DNA from: Thermoanaerobacterales bacterium 50_218
Lineage (GTDB): Bacteria; Bacillota; DSM-12270; Thermacetogeniales; Thermacetogeniaceae
Direction of reading: 5' to 3'
Length of the DNA: 64,000 bases
Assembly: GCA_001508855.1 (NCBI GenBank)
Contig: LGFL01000001.1
Location: 1 to 64,000, forward strand
The position numbers and the translations under genes are program-made. Position 1 is the first letter of the stretch. Each line of letters starts with the position of its first letter. The notes beneath the pieces were generated by a model. That model ran no database searches, was not told the DNA's origin, and was given only the letters and a program-made list of their open reading frames with translations. This document shows positions 1 through 7,441 of this stretch, one piece after another.

Positions 1-744
1 CACCGATTCCCAGAGGAAGCAGGAGTTAAACAGACTGAGAAGATTGAGGCAGAAGTGGTTCTGTTGAGCAACAGATCTGGAGGAGTAGGAGTCAAGCTGG
101 ATGAGAACGATAGTGGAGAAACTCAAATCAGGCATCGATTCTCTGCGGATCCGGACCGTGTTCTGGAGTACAGGAAACCAGAGGAGGTTCTTACAGAGCC
201 TTTTCTGCGGCATCATGAGGGAATTCAGGTCATGCGCCAAGAAGGTGTTGGTGAAGGCAATGTCCAGGAGATTCAACTGTCTTCCAGTGAGGATGGTTTT
301 GGAAAAGCTCTTGCCGCTGGAATTTTCAAGGAGGTCGTTGCTAGGGTAAACCTGCATCAAGGCGATGGAACCTCAAAAATGGTGCTCAAATTGAAGCCGG
401 AGTTCCTGGGAAAAATGGAAGTGCTGGTCACCGTTGAAAAGGGAGTTCTGCACACCAGGTTTATTGTGGAAAACCCTGCTGTTGCCCATCTCATTGAAAA
501 CCATCTTCCGGAATTGCAGCACTCCCTGCAGGATCATCGCGGTGCTAGCTGGCAACAGGTCACCGTTAATGTTGACTGTCAGGGAAATTCGCAGGGTTTC
601 TCTCAGTCCTTCGCCGATTCCAGGGATGTTTCTCCACCACTGCAGCATTTTGGATACCGTGAAGCAGGAGCGCTTTCCCAAGAGGCAGCAGTTGGGGAAA
701 GAGCACCCCTGGAAGGAGATGGAGTTATCAATTACCTTGTGTAA
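1..744 (+). CDS. fliK: Flagellar hook-length control protein FliK, C-terminal part (5' end outside window)
   Basis: The frame is open from base 1 with no stop before 744, so the gene begins upstream of the window; 247 residues are visible. The region at about visible residues 128-190 matches the FliK C-terminal hook domain: an L-K-P-x-x-L-G core followed by a valine-rich strand and a helix with the pattern L..L..L...L. In the family this domain contacts FlhB and switches export from hook to filament substrates when the hook reaches its length. The upstream part is low in hydrophobics, as expected for the ruler region. The gene lies directly before flgD, the hook cap gene, 14 nt away. The GTG at 55 is only an internal codon. 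Identification rests on the domain pattern and gene order. Confidence 0.85.
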   Translation, partial: HRFPEEAGVKQTEKIEAEVVLLSNRSGGVGVKLDENDSGETQIRHRFSADPDRVLEYRKPEEVLTEPFLRHHEGIQVMRQEGVGEGNVQEIQLSSSEDGFGKALAAGIFKEVVARVNLHQGDGTSKMVLKLKPEFLGKMEVLVTVEKGVLHTRFIVENPAVAHLIENHLPELQHSLQDHRGASWQQVTVNVDCQGNSQGFSQSFADSRDVSPPLQHFGYREAGALSQEAAVGERAPLEGDGVINYLV

Positions 745-758
745 AGGGGGGAGACGGG

Positions 759-1202
759 TTGGCTGTCAATCCTATTGGAGAAAACTCTTCTGTCCAATCG
801 TGGGCGAGCCGGGAGATCCTCAAAAAGGACGATTTTCTGAGACTGCTGATCACCCAGTTGCGCCAGCAGGATCCTCTCGACCCCGTCGACAACACTGAAT
901 TTGTTGCTCAAATGACCCAGTTGACTTCCCTGGAAGAGTTGCAGGACATGAATGAAAATTTGGAGAAACTTGTGGAGATTCAGGAAATCCTCGGCAAGCA
1001 AGAGAGCTTTTTCTCAGCAGCCGCTCTTTTGGGAAAAGGGGTTGAGGCAAAGAATCCGGAAACTGGCGAAGAGTTTGCTGGTCAGGTGCGTGGCTTCTAT
1101 TCGCGGGAAGGAGAGATCACCCTGGTTCTTGATGATTCCGAGATTCCTGCATCCTGGGTTTACAGGGTCGGGATCGCTGAAGAGGGTGAACAGGTTCAAT
1201 GA
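759..1202 (+). CDS. flgD: Flagellar hook capping protein FlgD
   Basis: 147 residues. Residues about 23-62 carry the conserved FlgD N-terminal signature (KDDFLRLLITQL, then QDPLDPVDNTEF and a Q-M-T-Q-L-T-S-L-E block). This signature is needed for export and capping of the growing hook. The protein is short: the N-terminal signature is followed by only one small beta domain, as in many Clostridia. The start is TTG at 759, preceded by a run of G with GGGGAG about 6 nt upstream. Its stop overlaps the next start by 4 nt (ATGA), suggesting translational coupling. It acts outside the cell at the hook tip and is lost when the hook is complete. Confidence 0.9.
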   Translation: MAVNPIGENSSVQSWASREILKKDDFLRLLITQLRQQDPLDPVDNTEFVAQMTQLTSLEELQDMNENLEKLVEIQEILGKQESFFSAAALLGKGVEAKNPETGEEFAGQVRGFYSREGEITLVLDDSEIPASWVYRVGIAEEGEQVQ

Positions 1203-1567
1203 CCGAGAAACTTTTTTTCCCACAACCGATAGTTCCTCCAAAGGGGACGGACTTGCCCCGCACTGATAAACGACAGAAAAAGGGAGCATCTTTTGCCGAA
1301 GTCCTTGAGCAACAGTCTCTCAAGTTTTCCCGCCACGCCACCGAGAGAATCATCAAAAGAGGAATTTCTCTAACTCCCGGCCACCTTCAGCGCCTCCACG
1401 ACGCTGTTGAGAAAGCGGCGGCCAAAGGAGCGCGCGATTCGCTGATTCTCGTCGACAACCTGGCCTTTGTGGTGAGTGTCAAAAACCGCACTGTCGTCAC
1501 TGCTATCGATGATACCAGTCTCCGGGGCAATGTTTTCACCAATATCGACAGTGCCGTGATCATTTAA
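1199..1567 (+). CDS. Flagellar operon protein of the TIGR02530 type
   Basis: 122 residues. The core, from about residue 40 (FSRHATERIIKRGI) through the central LVDNLAFVVSVKNRTVVTAID, fits the small 'flagellar operon protein' family found between flgD and flgE in Firmicutes. The molecular role of that family is not established; export or hook assembly is the usual guess from position. The start ATG overlaps the flgD stop by 4 nt. No signal peptide or membrane segment is visible. It is followed by a 94-nt spacer with two strong hairpins before flgE. Confidence 0.75.
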   Translation: MTEKLFFPQPIVPPKGTDLPRTDKRQKKGASFAEVLEQQSLKFSRHATERIIKRGISLTPGHLQRLHDAVEKAAAKGARDSLILVDNLAFVVSVKNRTVVTAIDDTSLRGNVFTNIDSAVII

Positions 1568-1581
1568 AAAATTAGGGTTAA

Positions 1582-1633
1582 GGGCCGGACCTCTCGGAGG
1601 GGGCCCTGGTTTACTGACTGACGGACGTAAACC
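1582..1633 (+). promoter_or_regulatory. Two abutting hairpins in the flgE leader
   Basis: Hairpin A pairs 1582-1586 with 1602-1606 (GGGCC/GGCCC) and, above a small internal loop, 1590-1593 with 1597-1600. Hairpin B pairs 1608-1614 with 1627-1633 (GGTTTAC/GTAAACC, 7 bp). A competing pairing exists between 1578-1584 and 1635-1641 (TTAAGGG/CCCTTAA), which would close both into a three-way junction. The flgE ribosome binding site AGGAGGT (1644-1650) follows at once. There is no U-tract, so this is not a standard terminator. A role in mRNA processing or in adjusting flgE translation is inference. Confidence 0.5.
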
Positions 1634-1661
1634 ACCCTTAATGAGGAGGTCAAGATTAGCT

Positions 1662-3974
1662 ATGATGCGTTCTCTCTTTTCTGCTGTCTCTGGTTTGAAT
1701 GCTCATCAATTGCGGATGGATGTCATCGGCAACAATATCGCCAACATCAACACCCCGGGCTTTAAAAAGAGCAGGGTTACCTTTCAGGATATGCTTTATC
1801 AGACGATTCGCGGTGCGAGCCGGGGGACGAACCCGGTGCAGGTGGGTCCTGGTGTCACCATTGCCAGCATTGATACCATCTGCACTCCCGGTAATCTCCA
1901 GAACACTGGTAAGACGACTGACCTGGGGATTGACGGAGATGGCTTCTTCGTTCTCAGCGAGGATGGTGGAAGAAGGCTCTACACGAGAGTGGGCAATTTC
2001 GACTTCGACAGTAATGGCTATCTCGTCAGTCTCCTCAACGGAATGAAGGTCCAGGGCTGGCTACCAAAGAACTCCAGTGCTGATATCCGCAATATTCAGG
2101 ATGATGAGAAAAAATTCGGTTCAATCAAGGTTAATTTTCAGGATCCAGAACCAGCAAAGGCAACGAGTGAAATGGTTTTTGCCGGGAACCTCGACTTCAG
2201 GGCGAACAACGGGATTCTCTTATTTTCATCAACCGAGACAACCACTGCTCGCTTTAACGTGGAATATAGTGATGGCACCGAAACAGGAGAAGTGGAAATG
2301 AGGCTTAGCTTTACCCCCACAAGCAAGTTCAACACTTGGAAGTGGGAAATTACTGCCCTCCGCGGAGGAACAATTATTAGGGGTGGCAGTGGAACCGTTA
2401 CTCTGGACTCTGAGGGAAAAGTTGCAGCTATCAGTACTGATGATGGAGCTAATGCTGTTAAGATTAAAGTTGGTGATGGAGAGTTTATCACTGTTGCTTT
2501 GCCTGCAGTAGGTGATGATCCCGGAAATTTCGTGAAGTGTGGTTCGGGAGGGTCGCTCAGCTTTCCTCCGGATTTTGCATTACCTGACGAAATAATCTCC
2601 GATCCTTTTACTCTGACTTACACTGGTAGTGATGGAACGCCGAAGGACTTATATATTGATTTCAGTTCGAATGACCTAGTTAATTGGAACTGGGAAATAA
2701 AGGACAGCAATGGGAACTTGCTTGGTAGTGGAGCCATTGAGTTGGCTTCCGACGGAACAGTTAGTGCGGCTAGTGGTTCTGCTGCGGTAGATGTTAATGG
2801 TGATGGAACCCCAGATGACACGATTCAGCCTCCTACTAAGGGTAATGCTCCCACGGATTTCACATGTACGTCGGGAGGGTCGCTCAGCTTTCCTCCGGAT
2901 TTTGCATTACCTGACGAGGAAAAAATCTCCACTACTTTGAGTGTGACTTACACTGCTAGTGATGGTACAGAGAAGCAGGCGCAGTTAGATATTGATTTCA
3001 GTTCGAAGGATCTAGTTAATTGGAACTGGGAAATAAAGGACAGCAATGGGAACTTGTTTGGTAGTGGAACCATTGAGCTAGATCCGAACACCGGAGATAT
3101 TCTATCCATTACCGGTGACTCTGTTGATGTGGATCTGGATGGTGATGGTGTAAAAGAGTTCAGAATAATTCCTTTCCTTGACCCTTCTTCTGGCGAATTA
3201 TTCTACTTATCACCGGTAAGTGTTTCTTTGATCTACTCCGAATTGGATCCTACTCAATTCACACCACCGGGAATCAAGCTGGAGCAGACCGTTTATGATG
3301 CATCAGGAAACACTTACAATGTGGCGATCAGGTTTATCAAGAGGGATGAGAACGGAAACTGGGACTGGGAGGTTGAGTCGATCACCAATTCCAAGGGTGA
3401 GACACTTGACGCCACTACTAATGAGATAACCGGAAGCGGCAGCCTCAAGTTCGATGGGAGCGGGAAGCTGATTAGTGGCGGTATCGGCACCATCACCTTC
3501 GATCCCGATGGAACTGGGTACCTAAAGAAAGTGGCTATCGATGTGGACTTTTCCAGGTTGACCCAGTACGCTGCTGAGTTTACTGCAGTCGTTGAAAGCC
3601 AGGACGGCTACCCTGCGGGAACCCTCGAAAGCTACACCATTGATCAAACCGGAACGATTATTGGAGTCTACTCCAACGGAGTCAGCAGAGGCCTCGCCCA
3701 GATCGCCCTAGCGCGTTTTACCAACCCGGCGGGGCTGACGAAAGAAGGGAGTTCTCTCTTTTCTGAGTCCAGCAACTCAGGGGACGCGCTATTTAACGTG
3801 CCCGGGGCGAAGGGCTACGGGACGATCAAGCCCGGTTCCATCGAAATGTCTAATGTGGACATCTCCGCCGAATTTGCCGAACTGATCATAACCCAGAGGG
3901 GATTCCAAGCGAACTCGAGGGTGATCACTGCCTCTGATGAGATGCTTCAGGAACTTGTCAATTTGAAGCGTTAA
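1662..3974 (+). CDS. flgE: Flagellar hook protein FlgE, enlarged by internal duplication
   Basis: 770 residues, well above the usual 400-500. The N-terminus (MMRSLFSAVSGL, then the GNNIANINTPGFK block) and the C-terminus (NVDISAEFAELI, QRGFQANSRVI, ending LVNLKR) are the rod/hook D0-D1 helices. ATG 1662 is chosen because AGGAGGT lies at 1644-1650 and family members start MMRS; an upstream in-frame ATG at 1641 overlaps the Shine-Dalgarno site. The middle holds repeated beta modules of about 109 residues, each with a W-x-W-E-(I/V) core. Two of them are nearly identical in DNA (copies begin at 2544 and 2871) and each has one cysteine. DxDxDG-like loops occur at nt 2785-2830 and 3115-3160. The protein polymerises into the external hook. 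Confidence 0.93.
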   Translation: MMRSLFSAVSGLNAHQLRMDVIGNNIANINTPGFKKSRVTFQDMLYQTIRGASRGTNPVQVGPGVTIASIDTICTPGNLQNTGKTTDLGIDGDGFFVLSEDGGRRLYTRVGNFDFDSNGYLVSLLNGMKVQGWLPKNSSADIRNIQDDEKKFGSIKVNFQDPEPAKATSEMVFAGNLDFRANNGILLFSSTETTTARFNVEYSDGTETGEVEMRLSFTPTSKFNTWKWEITALRGGTIIRGGSGTVTLDSEGKVAAISTDDGANAVKIKVGDGEFITVALPAVGDDPGNFVKCGSGGSLSFPPDFALPDEIISDPFTLTYTGSDGTPKDLYIDFSSNDLVNWNWEIKDSNGNLLGSGAIELASDGTVSAASGSAAVDVNGDGTPDDTIQPPTKGNAPTDFTCTSGGSLSFPPDFALPDEEKISTTLSVTYTASDGTEKQAQLDIDFSSKDLVNWNWEIKDSNGNLFGSGTIELDPNTGDILSITGDSVDVDLDGDGVKEFRIIPFLDPSSGELFYLSPVSVSLIYSELDPTQFTPPGIKLEQTVYDASGNTYNVAIRFIKRDENGNWDWEVESITNSKGETLDATTNEITGSGSLKFDGSGKLISGGIGTITFDPDGTGYLKKVAIDVDFSRLTQYAAEFTAVVESQDGYPAGTLESYTIDQTGTIIGVYSNGVSRGLAQIALARFTNPAGLTKEGSSLFSESSNSGDALFNVPGAKGYGTIKPGSIEMSNVDISAEFAELIITQRGFQANSRVITASDEMLQELVNLKR
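2544..3190 (+). repeat. Intragenic tandem duplication in flgE (two 327-nt units)
   Basis: The sequence starting TCGGGAGGGTCG at 2544 recurs at 2871, an offset of 327 nt (109 codons). The first roughly 48 nt of the two units are identical, and a second block (GATTTCAGTTCGAA onward, near 2660 and 2995) is nearly identical over more than 80 nt. The ends of each unit have diverged. This is a recent in-frame duplication of one surface module. More diverged relatives of the same module flank it on both sides in the protein. Confidence 0.9.
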
Positions 3975-4016
3975 GGTGACCTCGATGGATTTGCGTTTGC
4001 TTTGGAGGCGAATCTT

Positions 4017-4086
4017 CGTTCCCACAGGTGAGGATAGAGACGAAGGGCGCCCGCGGCGGCGCGGGCGCCCCCCTCTGGTGGGAACG
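4017..4086 (+). promoter_or_regulatory. Very stable nested hairpin between flgE and flbD
   Basis: The outer stem is 4017-4025 with 4078-4086 (CGTTCCCAC/GTGGGAACG, 9 perfect bp). The inner stem is 4045-4055 with 4060-4070 (GGGCGCCCGCG/CGCGGGCGCCC, 11 perfect bp, loop GCGG). A 4-bp helix (4036-4039 with 4073-4076) can form between them. No U-tract follows, so it is unlikely to terminate transcription by itself. It lies between the heavily translated hook gene and the downstream motor genes. A role as a 3' stabiliser of flgE mRNA or a processing site is inference. Confidence 0.6.
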
Positions 4087-4104
4087 GGAACAGGAGTGAA
4101 AAAG

Positions 4105-4332
4105 GTGATCCGGGTGACTCGCCTCAATGGAGAAGAGTTCTACGTTAATTCTGATTTGATCGAATTCATTGAAAAGACCCCGGATACTGTGCTCACCCTA
4201 ACTACAGGGAGGAAAGTGGTTGTCAAGGAGGATGTTCCCGAGATTATTAAACGTATTGCCGAGTTTCGGCGCTTCTTGAACAGTGTTTCCACTGAAGAAA
4301 TTTCTGGGGAAGAAGACGGGAAAGAAGACTGA
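4105..4332 (+). CDS. flbD: Flagellar protein FlbD family
   Basis: 75 residues. It opens with MIRVTRLNGEEF and continues LIEFIEKTPDTVLTLTTG, the hallmark of the small FlbD/YlzI (swrD-type) family found between flgE and motA or fliL. In Bacillus the homologue SwrD raises motor torque, possibly through the stators. GTG 4105 is chosen because CAGGAG lies 8 nt upstream and the family starts exactly at MIRVTRLNG. A longer reading from 3976 would run through the nested hairpin and give an arginine-rich leader that no family member has. The next gene is motA, which fits a stator-related role. Confidence 0.88.
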   Translation: MIRVTRLNGEEFYVNSDLIEFIEKTPDTVLTLTTGRKVVVKEDVPEIIKRIAEFRRFLNSVSTEEISGEEDGKED

Positions 4333-4351
4333 GTAAACTGGGGTGTAGGAA

Positions 4352-5155
4352 ATGGATTTGGCGACAGCAATCGGCCTTTTGTCGGGCTTGTTCCTTCTCG
4401 TTTGGGCGATCAAACTCGGTGGCCCGTTGGATGCGTTTTTGCATCTGCCTTCTTTGATGATCGTTGTTGGGGGAACCCTTGCGGCTACTCTGATCAGTTA
4501 CCCTTTGAAAAGTGTCATCGGAGTATTTGGTGTCCTCAAGAAAGCATTTTTTAACAAGTTGCAGGACCCTGCGGAAATCATCAATACCCTGGTCAAGTTC
4601 GCCGAGAAGGCGAGGAGGGAAGGCCTCCTTGCCCTCGAGATGGACGCCGAGGAAATTGACGACAAGTTCCTCCAAAAGGGGATCCAGCTCGTTGTCGATG
4701 GAACTGATCCCGAACTTGTTAAGAGCATTTTAGAAACAGATCTCGCTTTTCTCGAAGAGCGGCACAGGGCAGGAAGAGCGATTTTCGAAACGATGGGCCA
4801 GTTGTCTCCTGCTTTCGGGATGATCGGAACCCTGATCGGGCTCATCCAAATGCTCGGCTCACTTAATAATCCTGAGGAGATCGGCCCAGGTATGGCCACG
4901 GCTTTGATTACCACCTTTTACGGGATCTTGATGGCCAACCTTGTTTTTAACCCGATCGCCGGAAAATTAAAGGTACGCACGAGTGAAGAGGTTCTTTTAC
5001 GGGAAGTGATGATCGAGGGAATCCTTTCCATTCAAGCAGGAGAAAACCCCAGGATCGTGGAAGAAAAAATGAAGGTTTTTCTTGCACCACGCCTCCGGGA
5101 AAACATCGCTTATACCCGTGAGCGACAGGCAACAGCCGAGGAGGTCGGGGAATGA
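4352..5155 (+). CDS. motA: Flagellar motor stator protein MotA
   Basis: 267 residues with four hydrophobic segments (about 1-20, 32-50, 150-170 and 180-200) and a large cytoplasmic loop between the second and third, as in MotA/PomA/MotP. The conserved GGTLAATLISYP and SPAFGMIGTLIGLIQML stretches are present. With MotB it forms the ion-conducting stator that drives rotor turning. In Bacillus subtilis motAB lies elsewhere; here it is embedded in the fla operon. The stop overlaps the motB start (ATGA), so the two are translationally coupled. Confidence 0.93.
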   Translation: MDLATAIGLLSGLFLLVWAIKLGGPLDAFLHLPSLMIVVGGTLAATLISYPLKSVIGVFGVLKKAFFNKLQDPAEIINTLVKFAEKARREGLLALEMDAEEIDDKFLQKGIQLVVDGTDPELVKSILETDLAFLEERHRAGRAIFETMGQLSPAFGMIGTLIGLIQMLGSLNNPEEIGPGMATALITTFYGILMANLVFNPIAGKLKVRTSEEVLLREVMIEGILSIQAGENPRIVEEKMKVFLAPRLRENIAYTRERQATAEEVGE

Positions 5156-5874
5156 GACCAAGGCAGAAACGAGAACCTTCTTTCCGCGGGTCACCAGCTT
5201 GGATGACTACTTATGCGGATATGTTCACCTTGCTGCTTTGTTTTTTCGTTGCTCTTTATGCTTTTTCAGTGATTGATGTTGAGCGCTTTCGGATAGCACT
5301 TTTGTCGATCCAGGGCTCACTGGGGTTTTTCGAAGGAAACCCAGCGGTTCTCGAAGAAGAAGCAACCCCACTCGGAGAAGAAGCCACTGATGACCTTCAG
5401 ATGGAGCGTGTTGTTAAAGAGGCCGAGGAATTTTTCAAGGAGCGAGGGCTGTATGGTAAAATAAAGCTGGTCAGGGATGAGAGGGGACTGATTCTCAGGT
5501 TTCAGGAGACTGTTCTTTTTGACCGTGGCAAAGCTGAGCTAAAACCAGAAGCGAAGACAGTTCTTGCCGAGGCAGCAGAGTTCCTCAAAAAAATACCCAA
5601 CCAGGTGCGGGTTGAAGGTCACACCTGTGATCTTCCGATCCATTCTTCCAAATATCCCTCGAATTGGGAATTGTCAACTGCCAGGGCAACCACTGTGATC
5701 CAGTACTTCATTGCTCTGGGGCTGCCTGGTGAGAGGCTTTCAGCAGTGGGTTATGGGGAGTACCGTCCTGTAGTGCCGAACACCTCGGAGGCTAACAGAA
5801 GGCAGAACAGGCGTGTGGATATCCTGATTTTGAAGCAAGAGCTTGGAGCTAAGGAACCTACACCGGCAGAGTAG
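5152..5874 (+). CDS. motB: Flagellar motor stator protein MotB (OmpA-type peptidoglycan-binding C-terminus)
   Basis: 240 residues. There is one transmembrane helix at about residues 20-42, with the ion-binding aspartate at D23 (TYADMF). An OmpA/MotB peptidoglycan-binding domain covers about residues 110-230 (FDRGKAELKPEA, VEGHTCDLPI, NRRQNRRVDI). It anchors the stator to the wall while D23 carries the driving ion. The segment after D23 (LLLCFFVALYAFS) is more like the sodium-type PomB helix than Escherichia coli MotB; see findings. The gene starts inside the motA stop. Confidence 0.93.
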   Translation: MRPRQKREPSFRGSPAWMTTYADMFTLLLCFFVALYAFSVIDVERFRIALLSIQGSLGFFEGNPAVLEEEATPLGEEATDDLQMERVVKEAEEFFKERGLYGKIKLVRDERGLILRFQETVLFDRGKAELKPEAKTVLAEAAEFLKKIPNQVRVEGHTCDLPIHSSKYPSNWELSTARATTVIQYFIALGLPGERLSAVGYGEYRPVVPNTSEANRRQNRRVDILILKQELGAKEPTPAE

Positions 5875-5907
5875 ATGGAATAAGGATCACGAGGGGGGTT
5901 GTCAAGA

Positions 5908-6408
5908 TTGGCTCCGGAAGCTGTAGGTGAACAGCAGGAGATTCAAGAAAAACCAAAAGGGGTGTTCCTAACTCCGAAGCTACTGATTCTGGTTGCCGTA
6001 TTTGTCGTGTGTGTCTCTGCTCTGGTTGCTTTTTTGATCACCACATCTATGGAGAAAACGCCTTCTGATGCGGCCAGTTCGGCAGCGAAGGAAGAGGATA
6101 AACCCAAACCGGGGCCCCTTTTCGAAATAGGGGAATTTACCACTAATCTGGCTCCTGGTAGTGAAAGACGGTTTATCAAGGTCCGAGTCGTTGTAGAGTT
6201 GGATGACTCATCTTTGGAAAATGAGGTAAAAGAAAAGCTCCCGATTCTCAAAGACAGGATCCTCTTGTTTTTCAACAGTAAGACCAGTGACGACTTGAAG
6301 GCGGAGAACCGCTCTCGGCTCAAAAACGAGTTGCAAGCTCAGCTCAACCACTGTCTCCAGACCGGGAAGATCGTTAACATTTATTTCTCCGACCTGGTTC
6401 TTCAATAG
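5908..6408 (+). CDS. fliL: Flagellar basal body-associated protein FliL
   Basis: 166 residues. There is a short cytoplasmic N-terminus and one transmembrane helix at about 26-48. An acidic/proline linker follows, and then a FliL periplasmic-type domain (FEIGEFTTNLA, RRFIKVRVVVEL, ending IVNIYFSDLVLQ). FliL surrounds or assists the stator in known systems. TTG 5908 is preferred because GAGGGGG (5891-5897) lies 10 nt upstream; TTG 5899 would have no spacing. It sits between motB and fliM, fitting its role near stator and switch. Confidence 0.88.
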   Translation: MAPEAVGEQQEIQEKPKGVFLTPKLLILVAVFVVCVSALVAFLITTSMEKTPSDAASSAAKEEDKPKPGPLFEIGEFTTNLAPGSERRFIKVRVVVELDDSSLENEVKEKLPILKDRILLFFNSKTSDDLKAENRSRLKNELQAQLNHCLQTGKIVNIYFSDLVLQ

Positions 6409-6439
6409 GTTTTGACTGGTTCAGTAGGGGGTAGTGCCC

Positions 6440-7441
6440 GTGGCCGAAATCCTCTCCCAGGAAGAGATAGACGCCCTTCTGGCAGCGTTAAGTTCAGGCG
6501 AAATTTCTGCGGAAGAACTTAAAAAAGAAGAGCAAACGAAGAAAGTTCGCATCTATGATTTTCGCAGACCGAATAAGTTTTCTAAAGAGCAGATCAATAC
6601 TTTCCGGGTAATCTATGAAAATTACTCCAGGCTTTTGTCGACTTACCTTTCAGCACAGCTTCGGAGCACTGTCCAGGTTTCGGTGCTTTCTGTGGAGCAG
6701 ATGACTTATGAAGAATTTATTCGGTCACTCTACGATCCTTCAATTATTGTAATTTACGCCATGGATCCTCTCGAAGGTAATGCGATCATGGAAATTCAGC
6801 CGGCGATCGCCTTTGGGATTCTTGACCGCCTTTTGGGAGGACCAGGACGTGCTCCAGGAAAGCCGCGTCCACTCACAGACATTGAGAGAACGATCATCGA
6901 GCAGACGAGCCAGCGGATGCTTGACCTGACCAGAGAAGCGTGGGAAAATGTTGCTAGACTTGAGCCGAAAGTAGAGTTTATCGAATCAAATCCACAGTTT
7001 GCCCAGATCGTCTCGCCAATGGAAATGGTGATTCTCATTTCCTTGGATGTTAAGATGATGAGGAACGAATTAGAAGGTATCATCAACTTCTGTATTCCCT
7101 ACATTGTCCTTGAACCGATCATCGATAGGTTGAGCGTCCACTACTGGTTTTCAAGGACTGCCAAGGAACAAGATCCCGAAAATCTTCGCGTCCTCAAAAG
7201 GCGCATTAAGGAAGCGCAGGTTCAGCTTCGGGTGGTGCTGGGAAGGACATCGCTCACAATCAAAGAGTTGCTTGATCTCCAAAGGGGTGATGTCGTTCCT
7301 TTGGAGCGGAAGGTGGATGAGGACCTTGATGTATACGTTGGAGACTGTCTGAAGTTCCGGGCAAAGCCGGGGACTTTGAACAGGCATCTGGCAGTGCAAA
7401 TTACCAGTATGGTAGAGAAAGGGGGGGAATCCGCTGACTGA
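6440..7441 (+). CDS. fliM: Flagellar motor switch protein FliM
   Basis: 333 residues. The N-terminal peptide MAEILSQEEIDALLAAL is the CheY-phosphate binding motif. The middle domain has the expected GGPGRAPG loop near residue 138. The C-terminal SpoA-type domain (about 250-325) matches the rotor surface family. GTG 6440 is chosen over GTG 6434 because AGGGGG at 6426-6431 gives 8-nt spacing. FliM forms the C-ring with FliG and FliY. Its 3' end overlaps the fliY start by 8 nt. Confidence 0.93.
   Translation: MAEILSQEEIDALLAALSSGEISAEELKKEEQTKKVRIYDFRRPNKFSKEQINTFRVIYENYSRLLSTYLSAQLRSTVQVSVLSVEQMTYEEFIRSLYDPSIIVIYAMDPLEGNAIMEIQPAIAFGILDRLLGGPGRAPGKPRPLTDIERTIIEQTSQRMLDLTREAWENVARLEPKVEFIESNPQFAQIVSPMEMVILISLDVKMMRNELEGIINFCIPYIVLEPIIDRLSVHYWFSRTAKEQDPENLRVLKRRIKEAQVQLRVVLGRTSLTIKELLDLQRGDVVPLERKVDEDLDVYVGDCLKFRAKPGTLNRHLAVQITSMVEKGGESAD

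Noticed and set aside
3976-4104. N-terminal extension of FlbD with an AT-hook-like arginine-rich string
   Set aside because: It is encoded by a perfect nested palindrome, lacks a ribosome binding site, and family members start at the codon at 4105.
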